Part shown: positions 1 through 8,783 of the stretch, piece after piece
How positions within the stretch are numbered: position 1 is the stretch's first letter
Layout of the letters: every line of letters begins with the position of its first letter
Source: an uncultured Pelagibacteraceae bacterium
GTDB taxonomy: Bacteria > Pseudomonadota > Alphaproteobacteria > Pelagibacterales > Pelagibacteraceae
NCBI GenBank assembly: GCA_902566925.1
Contig: CACFKO010000016.1
Location: forward strand, 1 to 18,959
Direction: 5' to 3'
Length of the DNA: 18,959 nt
Program-made: the position numbers and the translations under genes
The notes under the pieces: generated by a model
Database searches by the model: none
What the model was told of the DNA's origin: nothing
What the model saw: the letters and a program-made list of their open reading frames with translations, nothing else

Positions 1-431
1 CAATAGTCAACTCTCCCATAAAATGTTTTATTATATAAGAAGTCAACAGTCTTTACGGGAGGTGCTAAAGTTTTGGAGACTCCCTTATATTTTCCGTACT
101 CTTGCTCGCAGCCGGCTAGCGTACTGGTGTTGCCGGCCATAAAATGTTCTTTATAATATTTTCTTTGATGAAATAAATCCATCGTATCTGTGCTATTCTC
201 GGCAATGGGCGGTATTTTATTTGGATTGTTGACGTTGTTAACGTCTGTGTCATATTGCATTAGTTCGCGGATGATTTCGTTGTTTGCTTCATCATCTATA
301 TAGGATAAGTCGGCTTCTCCAAAAGAGCTTATCTCTTTATCAAAAGGCAAATCAAATTTCTCAGAAAGCTCTTTTAGCTTTGCTGCTTTTTTATAGTTTA
401 CAATCGGTTTATGATTTTTTGTATTGGCCAT
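1..431 (-). CDS. Partial unrecognised phage protein, N-terminal 143 residues
   Basis: This is an open frame that starts with ATG at 431 and runs off the left edge without a stop. It begins MANTKNHKPIVNYKK. An AAGGA Shine-Dalgarno sequence lies about 6 bases before the ATG. The preceding gene stops 15 bases upstream, so it belongs to the same transcript. The visible part is hydrophilic: a Lys-rich start, then an Asp/Glu/Asn-rich stretch (residues about 30-80), then a part rich in Tyr, Lys and Gly. I see no signal peptide, membrane segment or known motif. Its place just after the hub candidate suggests another baseplate or spike component, but that is position only. The gene is surely real; the function is unknown. 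Confidence 0.85.
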   Translation of the reverse strand, partial: MANTKNHKPIVNYKKAAKLKELSEKFDLPFDKEISSFGEADLSYIDDEANNEIIRELMQYDTDVNNVNNPNKIPPIAENSTDTMDLFHQRKYYKEHFMAGNTSTLAGCEQEYGKYKGVSKTLAPPVKTVDFLYNKTFYGRVDY

Positions 432-446
432 ATTTCTTCCTTGATT

Positions 447-3140
447 TTAAATATAGTCTGTCCACCAGCCACCATCTTCCGCATGCTCGGCGGCGTAATC
501 TGGCCCTTTTGTAGTACAGCCAGAATCCGGCATTTCTCTTGGTGGTGGTGGATCCGAAATGTTATTCCATTCACCATGAGACATTTGATCAAAAATGGCA
601 GTTTGCTCCCTAAAGCTATCTTCAAGCATATGCTCGTTGCTTTCTAGGGAATTTAAATCGGCATCATATGACCTAGCCTTATCTGAGCTTAATATCTTTT
701 CGCACCTTTCTTCATTGCTCTCCTCAATCGCACCAGAGTGAGATCTGACACATTCTAGATCTGTTGTATAGGCTCCTCCTCTAGAGATAACTGATTCTAC
801 CTTAATTACATTGTAATAGCCTCCGATGCCTAAAGTTTCCGCTAAAGAACCTTTGGTCGTCGACGGACCAAAACCATATGGAGGATTAAGGAATACCATC
901 ATACCGGGAATGTAAATGTTGTTGCCCACTAATGTTACATTACAGTTATATGTGTCGCTAATTTGACCCATAGTTCTATTATCTGCTTGTCTAGCTTCTC
1001 GAAGTCCCGGGATATCTGTTCTCTTAAAGTCCATCTTTCTTAACAGCCCTGTCGATTGACCAATTGAGTAATGGTATATACCCTTTGACATATCCTCAAT
1101 TGGGTTTCCTATCAATTCAGAAGCCGAATAAGAAGTTAAATATAGAAATAATATTTCCCAGCCATCTTCATTGTCTTCCACAGGTTCGATACCTGAGTCG
1201 TCAATTTGGGAAACGTTAACGATGCCATCGTTAAGAAATGGATCAAACCCGGTTAAAGTATTATATGTAGTGTTGCTTATTGTGAAACATGATTGGCCGA
1301 TTTCGATACTTCTTCCTTCTTTATTTCCGGGAAAACATTCAGATGGCTTAAGAGATGGCCGTACCAATTTTTCCAATAACTCTTTTACAAAAACCCTTAA
1401 GGGTACCGCGTCACGCATTGGCTTGATTACAGTTTCCATAAAAAATGCCAAAAATAATTCTAACGGTATTGGCAAATCAGCCAAGTTAAAGTCAATAATA
1501 GCGCCATCCCTAGGGTGTTTTATGGAGACAGGCCCAGTTAGTACAGCTAGCTTCCCGGCGTTCTTATTGTGCTTTGGGTCTAGGGACTTGCATGCAATTT
1601 CTAATATATCACCAAAATAAAGATAGTGAATTCTCCTAGCATCAGACGAGCTAGCCTTTTCTTTAGCCTTAGATATATAATTATCAGCTAAACTTGCTGC
1701 GCGCTCGGCATTTCCGTCCTTCTCTGCTGTGGCAATTTTATTAATTGCTCTGCCAAATTTCCTAACATCAGAAACCTGCTGTATTAAATCTGTACGCAGA
1801 GGTGGACGTCCCCCTTGATATCCACCCTGCCTGTTAGACGATATGGTGGAGTTTTCCCATTGTGCAATTCTACTTTTGTTCAATTTTGGCAATGCGCGAA
1901 TAGAGTCTGTTGCAACCAAAGCTTTTAAAAATTCTTGATATATCTTGTGTCGACTGAATGCCGTTACTCTCTTCCATTCACCCAAAGCCTCATCTTTAAC
2001 TTCTTGCTCCTCCGCTAATCGGGCTGAGATACCTTGTGCCTCTTCGCCATATCCTAAAATCGATGCACACTCTTCTATCTCTTCTAGATCTTTTATTACA
2101 TTTCTAGATCGCTTCATTATGAATTCTTGATCATATTGGTCCTGAAGATTGTTCCATTGAGAAGTTGTATATACTCTCCCGGATCCCGGAGCAGCATATC
2201 TAGGGTCTGTCCACAATTTTGCAGCATGCAATATATCAGTCGATTTAGAATCAAAGACTGTCTCTAGTGAACCAACATAGTCGATTGTTACTTCAAAGCC
2301 ACCGTTTTCTTTAACTGAGAACTCATGCTTAACTAAATTTAAAAACATAGACAACTTCATGCTAGCCAGCTTACCTCTTAAGTCCTCGGATTCTTTGGAA
2401 CCTAGTGTCGGGAACTTATTGTTTTGTGGTAAACTCCAGCCAACATCTGCTTTGATCCTATAAAACTTGCTTATATATTCGCCCATCCTATTTGCTTCAT
2501 CTATTTGTTCAGAAGTTGGTGGATGTAAAATTAAGTCCATGAATGAAGGTCTATCTGAGGCTTCGTATGCTGTATGATTAAAGATTCCTGTCATGCCATC
2601 ATAATGTTCTCCAAACCAATCCAACGCCGTTTGACAAGCGATCTTCATTTGAACTTCAATTAACTTGTCTGCTTCCGCCGGGTTTGTACCAGCAAACTTC
2701 CAACTAAATTCTTTCAAGCCAATCCCGCCAGACCGTTGTCTTTTATGTTCTGGGCTTGTAATTTGCGCAAGGCTATTTGTGTCAATATGTTCCGGAAAAA
2801 CAAACTCCCTGAGTTCGGGCTGCGTGTCATCCATGCTTTCATATACACATTTAAACAACCTAACTCTAGGCTGTAGCAATGCCATATCTGCCGGCTTGAT
2901 GTTAACCAATTCTTGTAGTCCATCTCGCGAGGTTAACTTAGAAATCACCTCGAATGGCCCGGAGCCATAGTTAACTGTGACCGGCGTAAAGTACTTGTAT
3001 TTAGTACCTAAGCAGCGATTGTGCGCCGCAAGGACATCTACATAATCCAAAAGATAACATTGATCTGTGAATGTCCCGGCCGACTCCGCTTCCATTAATT
3101 TTGCAAATTCTTCCGGTGAACTTGGGATTGCCCCACTCAT
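447..3140 (-). CDS. Large baseplate hub-like structural protein (897 aa)
   Basis: The ATG at 3140 is preceded by GGAG 7 bases upstream, and that site overlaps the TAG stop of the LysM-like gene. A block at about residues 140-185 (GLKEFSWKFAGTNPAEADK, then an amphipathic helix ending in DWF) resembles a segment common in marine T4-like structural proteins. A beta-type block at about residues 280-295 contains DYVGSLE. Residues about 725-790 carry NVTLVGNNIYIPG, then LGIGGYYNV, which looks like the beta domain found late in phage hub proteins of the gp27/gpD type. The last 60 residues are acidic with a PPPP run and end WWTDYI. There is no signal peptide or membrane segment. It follows the tape measure and LysM-like genes, as hub genes do in contractile tails. 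The coding call is secure; the hub role is a moderate inference from context and one domain. Confidence 0.85.
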   Translation of the reverse strand: MSGAIPSSPEEFAKLMEAESAGTFTDQCYLLDYVDVLAAHNRCLGTKYKYFTPVTVNYGSGPFEVISKLTSRDGLQELVNIKPADMALLQPRVRLFKCVYESMDDTQPELREFVFPEHIDTNSLAQITSPEHKRQRSGGIGLKEFSWKFAGTNPAEADKLIEVQMKIACQTALDWFGEHYDGMTGIFNHTAYEASDRPSFMDLILHPPTSEQIDEANRMGEYISKFYRIKADVGWSLPQNNKFPTLGSKESEDLRGKLASMKLSMFLNLVKHEFSVKENGGFEVTIDYVGSLETVFDSKSTDILHAAKLWTDPRYAAPGSGRVYTTSQWNNLQDQYDQEFIMKRSRNVIKDLEEIEECASILGYGEEAQGISARLAEEQEVKDEALGEWKRVTAFSRHKIYQEFLKALVATDSIRALPKLNKSRIAQWENSTISSNRQGGYQGGRPPLRTDLIQQVSDVRKFGRAINKIATAEKDGNAERAASLADNYISKAKEKASSSDARRIHYLYFGDILEIACKSLDPKHNKNAGKLAVLTGPVSIKHPRDGAIIDFNLADLPIPLELFLAFFMETVIKPMRDAVPLRVFVKELLEKLVRPSLKPSECFPGNKEGRSIEIGQSCFTISNTTYNTLTGFDPFLNDGIVNVSQIDDSGIEPVEDNEDGWEILFLYLTSYSASELIGNPIEDMSKGIYHYSIGQSTGLLRKMDFKRTDIPGLREARQADNRTMGQISDTYNCNVTLVGNNIYIPGMMVFLNPPYGFGPSTTKGSLAETLGIGGYYNVIKVESVISRGGAYTTDLECVRSHSGAIEESNEERCEKILSSDKARSYDADLNSLESNEHMLEDSFREQTAIFDQMSHGEWNNISDPPPPREMPDSGCTTKGPDYAAEHAEDGGWWTDYI

Positions 3141-3149
3141 AATAAACTC

Positions 3150-3491
3150 CTATCTTCTATCTTTAAAAAGGCTCATGACCAAACTTAAAGGCTCTGGAAT
3201 GAAAACAACAGTGCCATATTTAAAGTGAGCCTCTGTTGGCTTCTTGTTGAACCATGCAATAATATACCAGTACTTTGGATCGCCATAAAATTCATAAGCT
3301 AGTTTAAACAACTTGTCGCCCTTACTCCATATATGCGTAGTGGTGTCGACAAATTGTAACTCCTCAGCAGTAGGGTATGACATCTCAGGGGTACCATAAT
3401 GTTTAATATGGTTAACACCCCTGTCTTCAAACAAAGGTCTGTACATCTCTAGAGAGTTAATAATTTTCTTTTTGTTAGTTATTCTTGACAT
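3150..3491 (-). CDS. LysM-like baseplate wedge protein (gp53-type)
   Basis: This is a small 113-residue protein with ATG at 3491 and GGAG about 6 bases upstream. Residues about 50-100 form a LysM-like fold: HIWSKGDKLFKLAYEFYGDP, then YWYIIAWFN, PTEA and, at the end, GTVVFIPEP. The pattern 'xGDxLxxLAxxxYGDxxYWxxIAWFN' followed by 'G..V.IP' is typical of LysM-like proteins in contractile baseplates, where the domain helps tie wedges to the hub. T4 gp53 has such a domain. It sits 11 bases after the 282-residue gene and 9 bases before the hub candidate. A peptidoglycan-binding enzyme is unlikely because there is no catalytic domain. The fold is confident; identity as the exact gp53 equivalent is less so. 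Confidence 0.85.
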   Translation of the reverse strand: MSRITNKKKIINSLEMYRPLFEDRGVNHIKHYGTPEMSYPTAEELQFVDTTTHIWSKGDKLFKLAYEFYGDPKYWYIIAWFNKKPTEAHFKYGTVVFIPEPLSLVMSLFKDRR

Positions 3492-3502
3492 GTTTACTCC
3501 AT

Positions 3503-4351
3503 TTATGATTCACTACTAAGACCTGTACCAAAACCAAAAAGCTGATTTAATTGTGCTGCGCTTAGCTCTTCTAATTCATCCGCCTCAAATGCATCAACAG
3601 GTGGGAACTCTCCTTCGTACTCCGGCAACACCAAATCTCTGGTTTTAGTCCCTCCATAGAGCGCAACTGTGCCCGGCCGATTGGCATGCAACACAGTATA
3701 TTCGCATGACAACTTGAGAGCCTTTGGAAACAAAAGTCCAGTTGAGCTACCTAATCCCATTGATGCGACTTCATCGCCCTTCTCTGCAATCATCCCTTGA
3801 TCAAAATCGGGCGCATAAGTAAAGCCTGAGATGACACCAATCAAGCCTGTCTCTTTGGCAGAGCCTAAGCCTCCTCCAGACCCATCGCCCGGGGCGATAC
3901 TGTTGTCGACAATTAGATTGCCAAACCTTAATTTAAATAACGGAGATGTACTAATGGTCATGGCATTTGAGACTTGTTTATCGTACATTGGATATAGAAG
4001 TCTGAATAATACATCACACTTTCTTTGGTTTAATCTGGCCTCTAGACGAGAAAAAGACGGAACAGCCCAGTCTAATGATATAGTTCGCTTGGTGCCTTGG
4101 AATTGCATGATTGGATCCATCCTTCCATATACATCTTCTGATTGCCAATCTGATTCGAATTGATCTGAGTAGTCATTAATAAAGGCATAAAATTTAATTG
4201 TTATATCTGTGGGTACATGCCAAATCTCTATCACCTGACCCCACTTATCAGCTAGGGCCAATTGATTCGGATCATGCGGAATCCTTTCACCATCGATGAT
4301 AGTAAAGCCGGCTAATTCCATACGGACTGATTGAGGTATAAACGTTGTCAC
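3503..4351 (-). CDS. Baseplate or tail-tube-initiator-like protein (282 aa)
   Basis: The start is chosen as GTG at 4351, because AAGGAG (4364-4359) lies 7 bases upstream. The ATG at 4355 overlaps it in another frame and is only 3 bases from the site. Residues about 50-100 contain VYGRMDPIMQFQGTKRTISL followed by a Pro-Ser-rich helix start and, further on, LLYPMYD. Later come SPLFKLRFGNLI, a Gly/Ser-rich loop, LIGVISGFTYAPDFDQG and a LFPKALKLSCEYTVLH strand pair. This beta-rich layout is a recurrent structural protein just downstream of tape measure genes in T4-like marine phages, and it fits a tube-like adaptor (gp48/gp54 role). The exact role is inferred from position and fold impression; no catalytic motif is visible. 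Confidence 0.8.
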   Translation of the reverse strand: MTTFIPQSVRMELAGFTIIDGERIPHDPNQLALADKWGQVIEIWHVPTDITIKFYAFINDYSDQFESDWQSEDVYGRMDPIMQFQGTKRTISLDWAVPSFSRLEARLNQRKCDVLFRLLYPMYDKQVSNAMTISTSPLFKLRFGNLIVDNSIAPGDGSGGGLGSAKETGLIGVISGFTYAPDFDQGMIAEKGDEVASMGLGSSTGLLFPKALKLSCEYTVLHANRPGTVALYGGTKTRDLVLPEYEGEFPPVDAFEADELEELSAAQLNQLFGFGTGLSSES

Positions 4352-4358
4352 TCATATT

Positions 4359-4364
4359 CTCCTT
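4359..4364 (-). promoter_or_regulatory. Shine-Dalgarno AAGGAG that selects a GTG start
   Basis: AAGGAG lies 7 bases before GTG at 4351. An ATG begins at 4355, only 3 bases from this site and out of frame with the long coding frame, so spacing and frame both favour the GTG. Confidence 0.75.
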
Positions 4365-4380
4365 AATAATATATATGTCA

Positions 4381-7300
4381 CTACTCAGTTTTTGTACTGT
4401 ATTGTCCTTCAACTGCGTTAATCACTGCGCGCCCAAACTCTCTTTCATTTAATTGCAAGACAACTTCTTTCGTTCCGGCACCGCCCTTATCATCACCGCC
4501 ACCAAACATATCCGAAAATGGCTTGAATATAGCACCCATGAGGGCTGCTTGTGCTTCAGCTTTAACGGCTTGTGTTCTAGCTCTGAGAAGAGCAATTTGA
4601 TCTCCTACAAACTCTTTTGTTAGTTCAACTGTTTCCGGAGTTAGATTCTGTGCTGCCTCGATGGCTGGGACTATTCCGTTCATGGTAGCTTGGAATGCTA
4701 TCCCTTTTCTTGACGGCATATCTTCAACCGCATCTACAATTTTATGAATTCCATATGCAATACCTAGCAAACTTAAAGTTGAAACGTTTGCCATGGCACC
4801 CAAGCCGGACATAAATTGTCCTAATGCAATCATAGTATCTTCGTTGCCAGCAACTTCGTTTAAACCCTCGGCAAGACTAATCATACCCCAACCTAAACTG
4901 GATAGGGCAAAGCCCATATATAATGATATGGGGAGATCTTCTACTGACCACAAGAATTGGCTTAAGCTACTGATTGCCAGATCGATCTCGTCTTGACTTA
5001 AGTTGTTAAATTTCTGTAACGCTATACCAAACGCCCAAAGCCCAACAGCAAAATAATACAATGGATACCCAACCGCACCCATGATCATGCCGACTAGTGC
5101 CTCTTGTGCACCTATCTTGGTTAAGAATCCCATTAAGCCATTGACTGCCTTATCAACTTCTGTCCCAGTTATATAATTAAATTCATATAATGCCTCAGCA
5201 AATTTCAACAGACCCATGGCAAATAGATAAAGCGGTATCGATATTGCTCCAAAAACAACAGCTAACTTGAGAGAACCTAGATACCCTATTTCATCAGCTA
5301 GATAGGTTAACCCATATACCATTGTCTCAATTTCTGAATTTCCAATTCGGTTGAACTCTTGCAAGCCTTCGGCAAAATATTTAAGCCCCAACGCAAACAT
5401 AATTAATGGCACCGCAACCAACAAGCCTAACATAAAGATCTTTATCGCTAAACCCATTCCGATGTTGTCAACTAAAAATTGTAAAGCGGCTGTGGCATTG
5501 GGTATAGACTCCGAACCGAGATATGCAAATTCATCCATGGCAATAGCGAATTGTTTTAGCCCAAATGCCAACAACATAAGAGGTATACCAACCAAAATAC
5601 CAGCCAAGAATATCCCCGGTGCAGCCATCAACAAATGAGATGCGGCCCACGCAATTGCAGAGGTAGCTCTAGAGAGAATTTCATCGATGTTTCCGATATT
5701 ATCAAATTCCACTAAAGACTTTGCAAATATCTTTAGCCCAAAGCCAATCAACAACAAAGAGCCTCCAATAATTGCACTAACAATACCAACCGGCTTTGCA
5801 ATCCATATGAAAGCCAAGGCAAAACCTAGCAAACCAATTGCCAATTCCCAAAGAGTTCCTATAATATCGATCTCTTCAGCTACTTTGGCGTATTCTTTAA
5901 TACCCTTTGCAAATATTAGCAACCCTAGCCCTAGCGGTATTAAGCTAATGCCGACCAAAATCCCGGCCAATGTTAGGGGTACAGCACCAGCTATCAAAAT
6001 CCACCCAAAGGCTACCAAGGAAGCGGCGACACTAATCATCAAGCCCATCCCTATATCACTAAAGGCTGTGATTCCGTCCGCCAATATTTGAAGACCAAAA
6101 CCCAAAGCCAATGCAGCTAGGCCAACCGACAACCCTGCTGCCCCCAAAGGAACTGCAACCAGTACCATGGTTTTAGCAAACACCCAAAGACCAAACGCAG
6201 CCTTGAGGATCATGCCAATTTCAACTTCAGCCCATTCTCTTAGTGCTATACCTAACACCTTCAATCCATATGCAGCCAAAATTAGAGGTGCCACTACTTT
6301 AATCATAGCCATACCAAAAGCACCTAATGCCTCAGCAGCAACCATAATCATTGGCGCAAAGGGCGCCATAATCATAGCAGCCCCGGTTATACCCACAGCT
6401 ATAATCATCATTGCGGCAGCAGTTGCAACAGCAAACATAATAACACCAGCAACTGCGGCTCCTAAAGCTTCGGGCATTTGTAGTGTTAATTTGAAAACCT
6501 TATAAAGCACAATCAGCATAGCTGTAAATGCTAAAAAAGGAGCAGCTATGGCTAGCCCTAAGCCACCGAAAGCAAATCCCAACCCAGCAATAGCCGGCGT
6601 TAACGGTAGTACTACGGTGGCCATTCCAGCAAATGCTGTGGTCAGGCCGGCCGTCGGAACAATCGCTTTTGTTTCTGCTATACCAGTCATGGTTGTGGTA
6701 CCAGCCAAGACACCCTGTGCAGTTGATAAGCCTCCCGTAATCAAGGCATATGCAGACCTAAGACCCATTCCAATGCCGGTTACAACATTCATTATCTTTT
6801 GTGCATTTAGCAATAACGCAAAGACACCTAGCAAGGCAACCATGGTTGGAATAAACATCCCACCGGTGACATCATTCATATGAATAATCCAGTCGGCTGC
6901 GGCTCGCAGCCCTTCCAAGATTGGCATAAACCCAATTGCAAATGCTTCTTTGATACGATCTAATTTCTCTGAGAATGATTGTGCTGCTTGTGCTCTTCTT
7001 TCCATCTCCTCTGCATTCATGTCACCTTGTGCTGCCTGCGTTTGCATCTTATCATATTCAGATAATGACATAGTAAATAATTTATTTGCTTCTGTCATGT
7101 CTGAAATACCAGCAGCGTTTGCAACCATCTGTCGTTCGAACTTGTTCATGTTCTCCCAACTCTTTCCGGAAGCATCAACAGACTTTATTAAAAGCCTAAT
7201 TCTTTCTTCTTCGTTGGCGTTTAGGAGTTCCATGGAATTGATCACTCCACCACCCAAGACAGCATTTAATTTGGCTGCTCCTTGTGCGGCTCCTTCAAAG

Positions 7301-8373
7301 GTATCAAACTGCTTTGTAATGCCCATTAGCTTGCTAATTTCGATCCCTGTTGCCTTTGCTGCGGCTGCTACACCTTTAAAAACTTCTACGGCATTTTGGC
7401 CGTATTTTGCTAGCTCTGGGGCTGACTCTGCAAAGCCTTTCTCTATCTGCTCGAACCCAACACCAATTGATTTAGAGAGCGCCAATAGATCCATCTGAGC
7501 AGCATCTGCTTGAGCGGTGGTCATGCTCATACCTTCTATCAAGATATCAAAATTCTGGGCTGTGCCTTGGATAGAGCCGCCAAACGCTTGCATCCTTGCG
7601 GTTGTTGTGGCGATTTGCTGTTGCGCTTCTTTGCCTAGGCTGGTAAAGCCAGCGTACTGTTTATGCAAGGCGCCAACTGCTTCTGCTGATTCTTTGACAG
7701 TGACATTGAATGCTTTGTTTGACTCTTGCATGTCGTAAACCATGTCATTATATTCACCAGTTGCACCGGTGGCCTTATTTAAGCCGGAGACAGCATCATC
7801 AAGTCTCCAAAACAAATCCGTTGTTGCGGACGTCATTTGAGCTAAACCAGAAGCGAACAATGCCTGTGGCTGGAGAGCATCTTTGAGAGAAGCGGCTATA
7901 GCAGAGAATCCTTGCGGTCCGGAGAGAAGCAATTGTCCGACAAACGAATCAGAGAGATCTTTGCCTAGGCCCAACCTCTTCATATATCCGTCCATGGATT
8001 GAATTACAAGTTTTGTTCCGGCATTTTGTTGTTGCTGTAATGCAATTTCTTCTTTGCGCTGTTCAATTTTAGCTGCTATTAGCTGAAATTCTTCTGTGTG
8101 TGTTGCACCCATGTCACGAAGAATTTTTAATCTTTTTTCGGCCCCTTCGAGAAACAAATTATTAGACTCTTCTTGAGCCTTCATTTGCCTTTCTAATTCT
8201 ATAACATTGGCTTTCAAAGAGTTTTTATATTTTTCCAATGCGCCACTGGCATCTTCAATTGATTGTTTAGATTCTGTATTTAGATTATTTAATTTATTTA
8301 TTAATTCTTCTTTGCCATCTGCATCAGATTTATTGATAAGATCAATTAGCTTTTGAATCGTGTTGCTATCCAT
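4381..8373 (-). CDS. Tail tape measure protein (1330 aa)
   Basis: This is the longest gene here by residues. ATG at 8373 follows the small basic gene by 16 bases, with a weak AGG-type ribosome site. Residues about 1-125 are charged and coiled-coil-like, rich in Gln, Glu and Lys. Residues about 150-480 are an Ala/Gly-rich helical region typical of tape measures. A strongly hydrophobic stretch starts near residue 500 (FIPTMVALLGVFALLLNAQ). Residues about 700-1165 are a run of degenerate repeats (annotated separately). The C-terminus becomes hydrophilic again and ends VEGQYSTKTE after a Gly/Lys loop. Tape measures set tail length and usually leave the tail during DNA entry. By the rule of about 1.5 angstrom per residue, a tail near 200 nm is expected, an estimate only. 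Position between the assembly-chaperone gene and the baseplate genes fits. Confidence 0.95.
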   Translation of the reverse strand: MDSNTIQKLIDLINKSDADGKEELINKLNNLNTESKQSIEDASGALEKYKNSLKANVIELERQMKAQEESNNLFLEGAEKRLKILRDMGATHTEEFQLIAAKIEQRKEEIALQQQQNAGTKLVIQSMDGYMKRLGLGKDLSDSFVGQLLLSGPQGFSAIAASLKDALQPQALFASGLAQMTSATTDLFWRLDDAVSGLNKATGATGEYNDMVYDMQESNKAFNVTVKESAEAVGALHKQYAGFTSLGKEAQQQIATTTARMQAFGGSIQGTAQNFDILIEGMSMTTAQADAAQMDLLALSKSIGVGFEQIEKGFAESAPELAKYGQNAVEVFKGVAAAAKATGIEISKLMGITKQFDTFEGAAQGAAKLNAVLGGGVINSMELLNANEEERIRLLIKSVDASGKSWENMNKFERQMVANAAGISDMTEANKLFTMSLSEYDKMQTQAAQGDMNAEEMERRAQAAQSFSEKLDRIKEAFAIGFMPILEGLRAAADWIIHMNDVTGGMFIPTMVALLGVFALLLNAQKIMNVVTGIGMGLRSAYALITGGLSTAQGVLAGTTTMTGIAETKAIVPTAGLTTAFAGMATVVLPLTPAIAGLGFAFGGLGLAIAAPFLAFTAMLIVLYKVFKLTLQMPEALGAAVAGVIMFAVATAAAMMIIAVGITGAAMIMAPFAPMIMVAAEALGAFGMAMIKVVAPLILAAYGLKVLGIALREWAEVEIGMILKAAFGLWVFAKTMVLVAVPLGAAGLSVGLAALALGFGLQILADGITAFSDIGMGLMISVAASLVAFGWILIAGAVPLTLAGILVGISLIPLGLGLLIFAKGIKEYAKVAEEIDIIGTLWELAIGLLGFALAFIWIAKPVGIVSAIIGGSLLLIGFGLKIFAKSLVEFDNIGNIDEILSRATSAIAWAASHLLMAAPGIFLAGILVGIPLMLLAFGLKQFAIAMDEFAYLGSESIPNATAALQFLVDNIGMGLAIKIFMLGLLVAVPLIMFALGLKYFAEGLQEFNRIGNSEIETMVYGLTYLADEIGYLGSLKLAVVFGAISIPLYLFAMGLLKFAEALYEFNYITGTEVDKAVNGLMGFLTKIGAQEALVGMIMGAVGYPLYYFAVGLWAFGIALQKFNNLSQDEIDLAISSLSQFLWSVEDLPISLYMGFALSSLGWGMISLAEGLNEVAGNEDTMIALGQFMSGLGAMANVSTLSLLGIAYGIHKIVDAVEDMPSRKGIAFQATMNGIVPAIEAAQNLTPETVELTKEFVGDQIALLRARTQAVKAEAQAALMGAIFKPFSDMFGGGDDKGGAGTKEVVLQLNEREFGRAVINAVEGQYSTKTE
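4850..6273 (-). repeat. About nine degenerate ~57-residue repeats in the tape measure
   Basis: The translated protein carries a recurring core, roughly [FLMY]GLxxFAxxLxEFxxIG. Examples are FGLKIFAKSLVEFDNIG, FGLKQFAIAMDEFAYLG, LGLKYFAEGLQEFNRIG and MGLLKFAEALYEFNYIT. Cores begin near residues 701, 758, 814, 876, 934, 993, 1051, 1108 and 1160, a spacing of 52-62 residues. Each core is separated by a hydrophobic stretch of about 20-25 residues. The first core (near 701) and the last (near 1160) are the most diverged. DNA-level identity looks low, so these are old protein repeats rather than recent tandem copies. Confidence 0.8.
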
Positions 8374-8389
8374 ATATAACTACCTATTG

Positions 8390-8707
8390 TTACTGCCTAA
8401 ATTCTAATGGCCATTTGATGCCAGTCTTTCTTTCGAAATTCTTTATGGCTAGCTTAAGTCTGTACTTGCTTCTATAGGTCTTGGGATCACTTAAGCCATA
8501 TTTTTTATAATGCTTATAGTAATCCTTCTCATGAACCAAAGCCTTTGCAAAAGCTTTTATTTGTTTCTTGTTGCCTTTTACTAAGATAGGCACTTTGTCA
8601 CCTCCGAACATCTTTTTAATCAATTTTTTTAAAGTTATTCCAAAGGTGGCAATGTATCTTTCATTTAATAAATTTTTTGGCGGGAATACGAATTTAAATG
8701 TCTGCAT
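8390..8707 (-). CDS. Small basic conserved-looking phage protein (105 aa)
   Basis: The frame opens further upstream with a TTG at 8770, but that codon lies inside the terminator hairpin, so I take ATG at 8707 (MQTFKFVFPPKNLLNE). Its ribosome site is weak (GGA about 14 bases upstream). The 105-residue product is rich in Lys, Tyr and Phe and strongly basic. It has a cluster KKLIKKMFGG, a Tyr/Lys-rich middle, and the end FERKTGIKWPLEF. There is no signal peptide or membrane segment. It sits between the gp26-like gene and the tape measure. It may be a tail assembly helper or an unrelated passenger gene; I do not recognise a family with a known function. Confidence 0.75.
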   Translation of the reverse strand: MQTFKFVFPPKNLLNERYIATFGITLKKLIKKMFGGDKVPILVKGNKKQIKAFAKALVHEKDYYKHYKKYGLSDPKTYRSKYRLKLAIKNFERKTGIKWPLEFRQ

Positions 8708-8721
8708 GCTGTATGTATATC

Positions 8722-8734
8722 CATTTATATTATA
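8722..8734 (-). promoter_or_regulatory. Candidate promoter for the small basic gene and tape measure transcript
   Basis: Just after the terminator the minus strand reads TATAATATAAATG. It holds a perfect -10 type TATAAT (8734-8729) overlapping TATAAATG (8729-8722), one base off the T4 late-promoter box TATAAATA. No good -35 box is visible 16-18 bases upstream, which would fit a late-type promoter better than a standard sigma-70 one. The ATG is only 14 bases downstream, so the leader would be very short. The region is AT-rich, so chance is a real alternative. Confidence 0.35.
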
Positions 8735-8753
8735 AATAGTCAAACAAACAATA

Positions 8754-8776
8754 AAGCGGTTGATTAACAACCGCTT
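8754..8776 (-). terminator. Intrinsic terminator after the gp26-like gene
   Basis: A perfect 9-bp inverted repeat (AAGCGGTTG / CAACCGCTT) with a 5-base loop begins 7 bases after the TAA that ends the short downstream frame. On the minus strand the stem is followed by TTTATTGTTTGTTTG, a U-rich tail. This is the best terminator in the window and separates the neck/sheath/tube/chaperone genes from the tape measure/baseplate genes. The U tract is interrupted, so read-through is likely. Confidence 0.75.
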
Positions 8777-8783
8777 CTAATAA

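Noticed and set aside
411..647. Plus-strand frame rich in Trp opposite the end of the hub candidate
   Set aside because: The Trp run is the reverse of the Pro codons in the real gene. It has no ribosome site and is antisense to a clear coding region.
4793..7738. A series of plus-strand open frames of 60-180 codons opposite the tape measure gene
   Set aside because: They mirror the hydrophobic repeat codons of the minus-strand gene (Asn/Pro/Ala/Ile-rich), lack ribosome sites and interrupt one another. The minus-strand reading explains the whole stretch.
8708..8770. Longer start (TTG at 8770) for the small basic gene
   Set aside because: The TTG sits inside the 9-bp terminator hairpin, has no ribosome site, and the extra 21 residues look like translated spacer.
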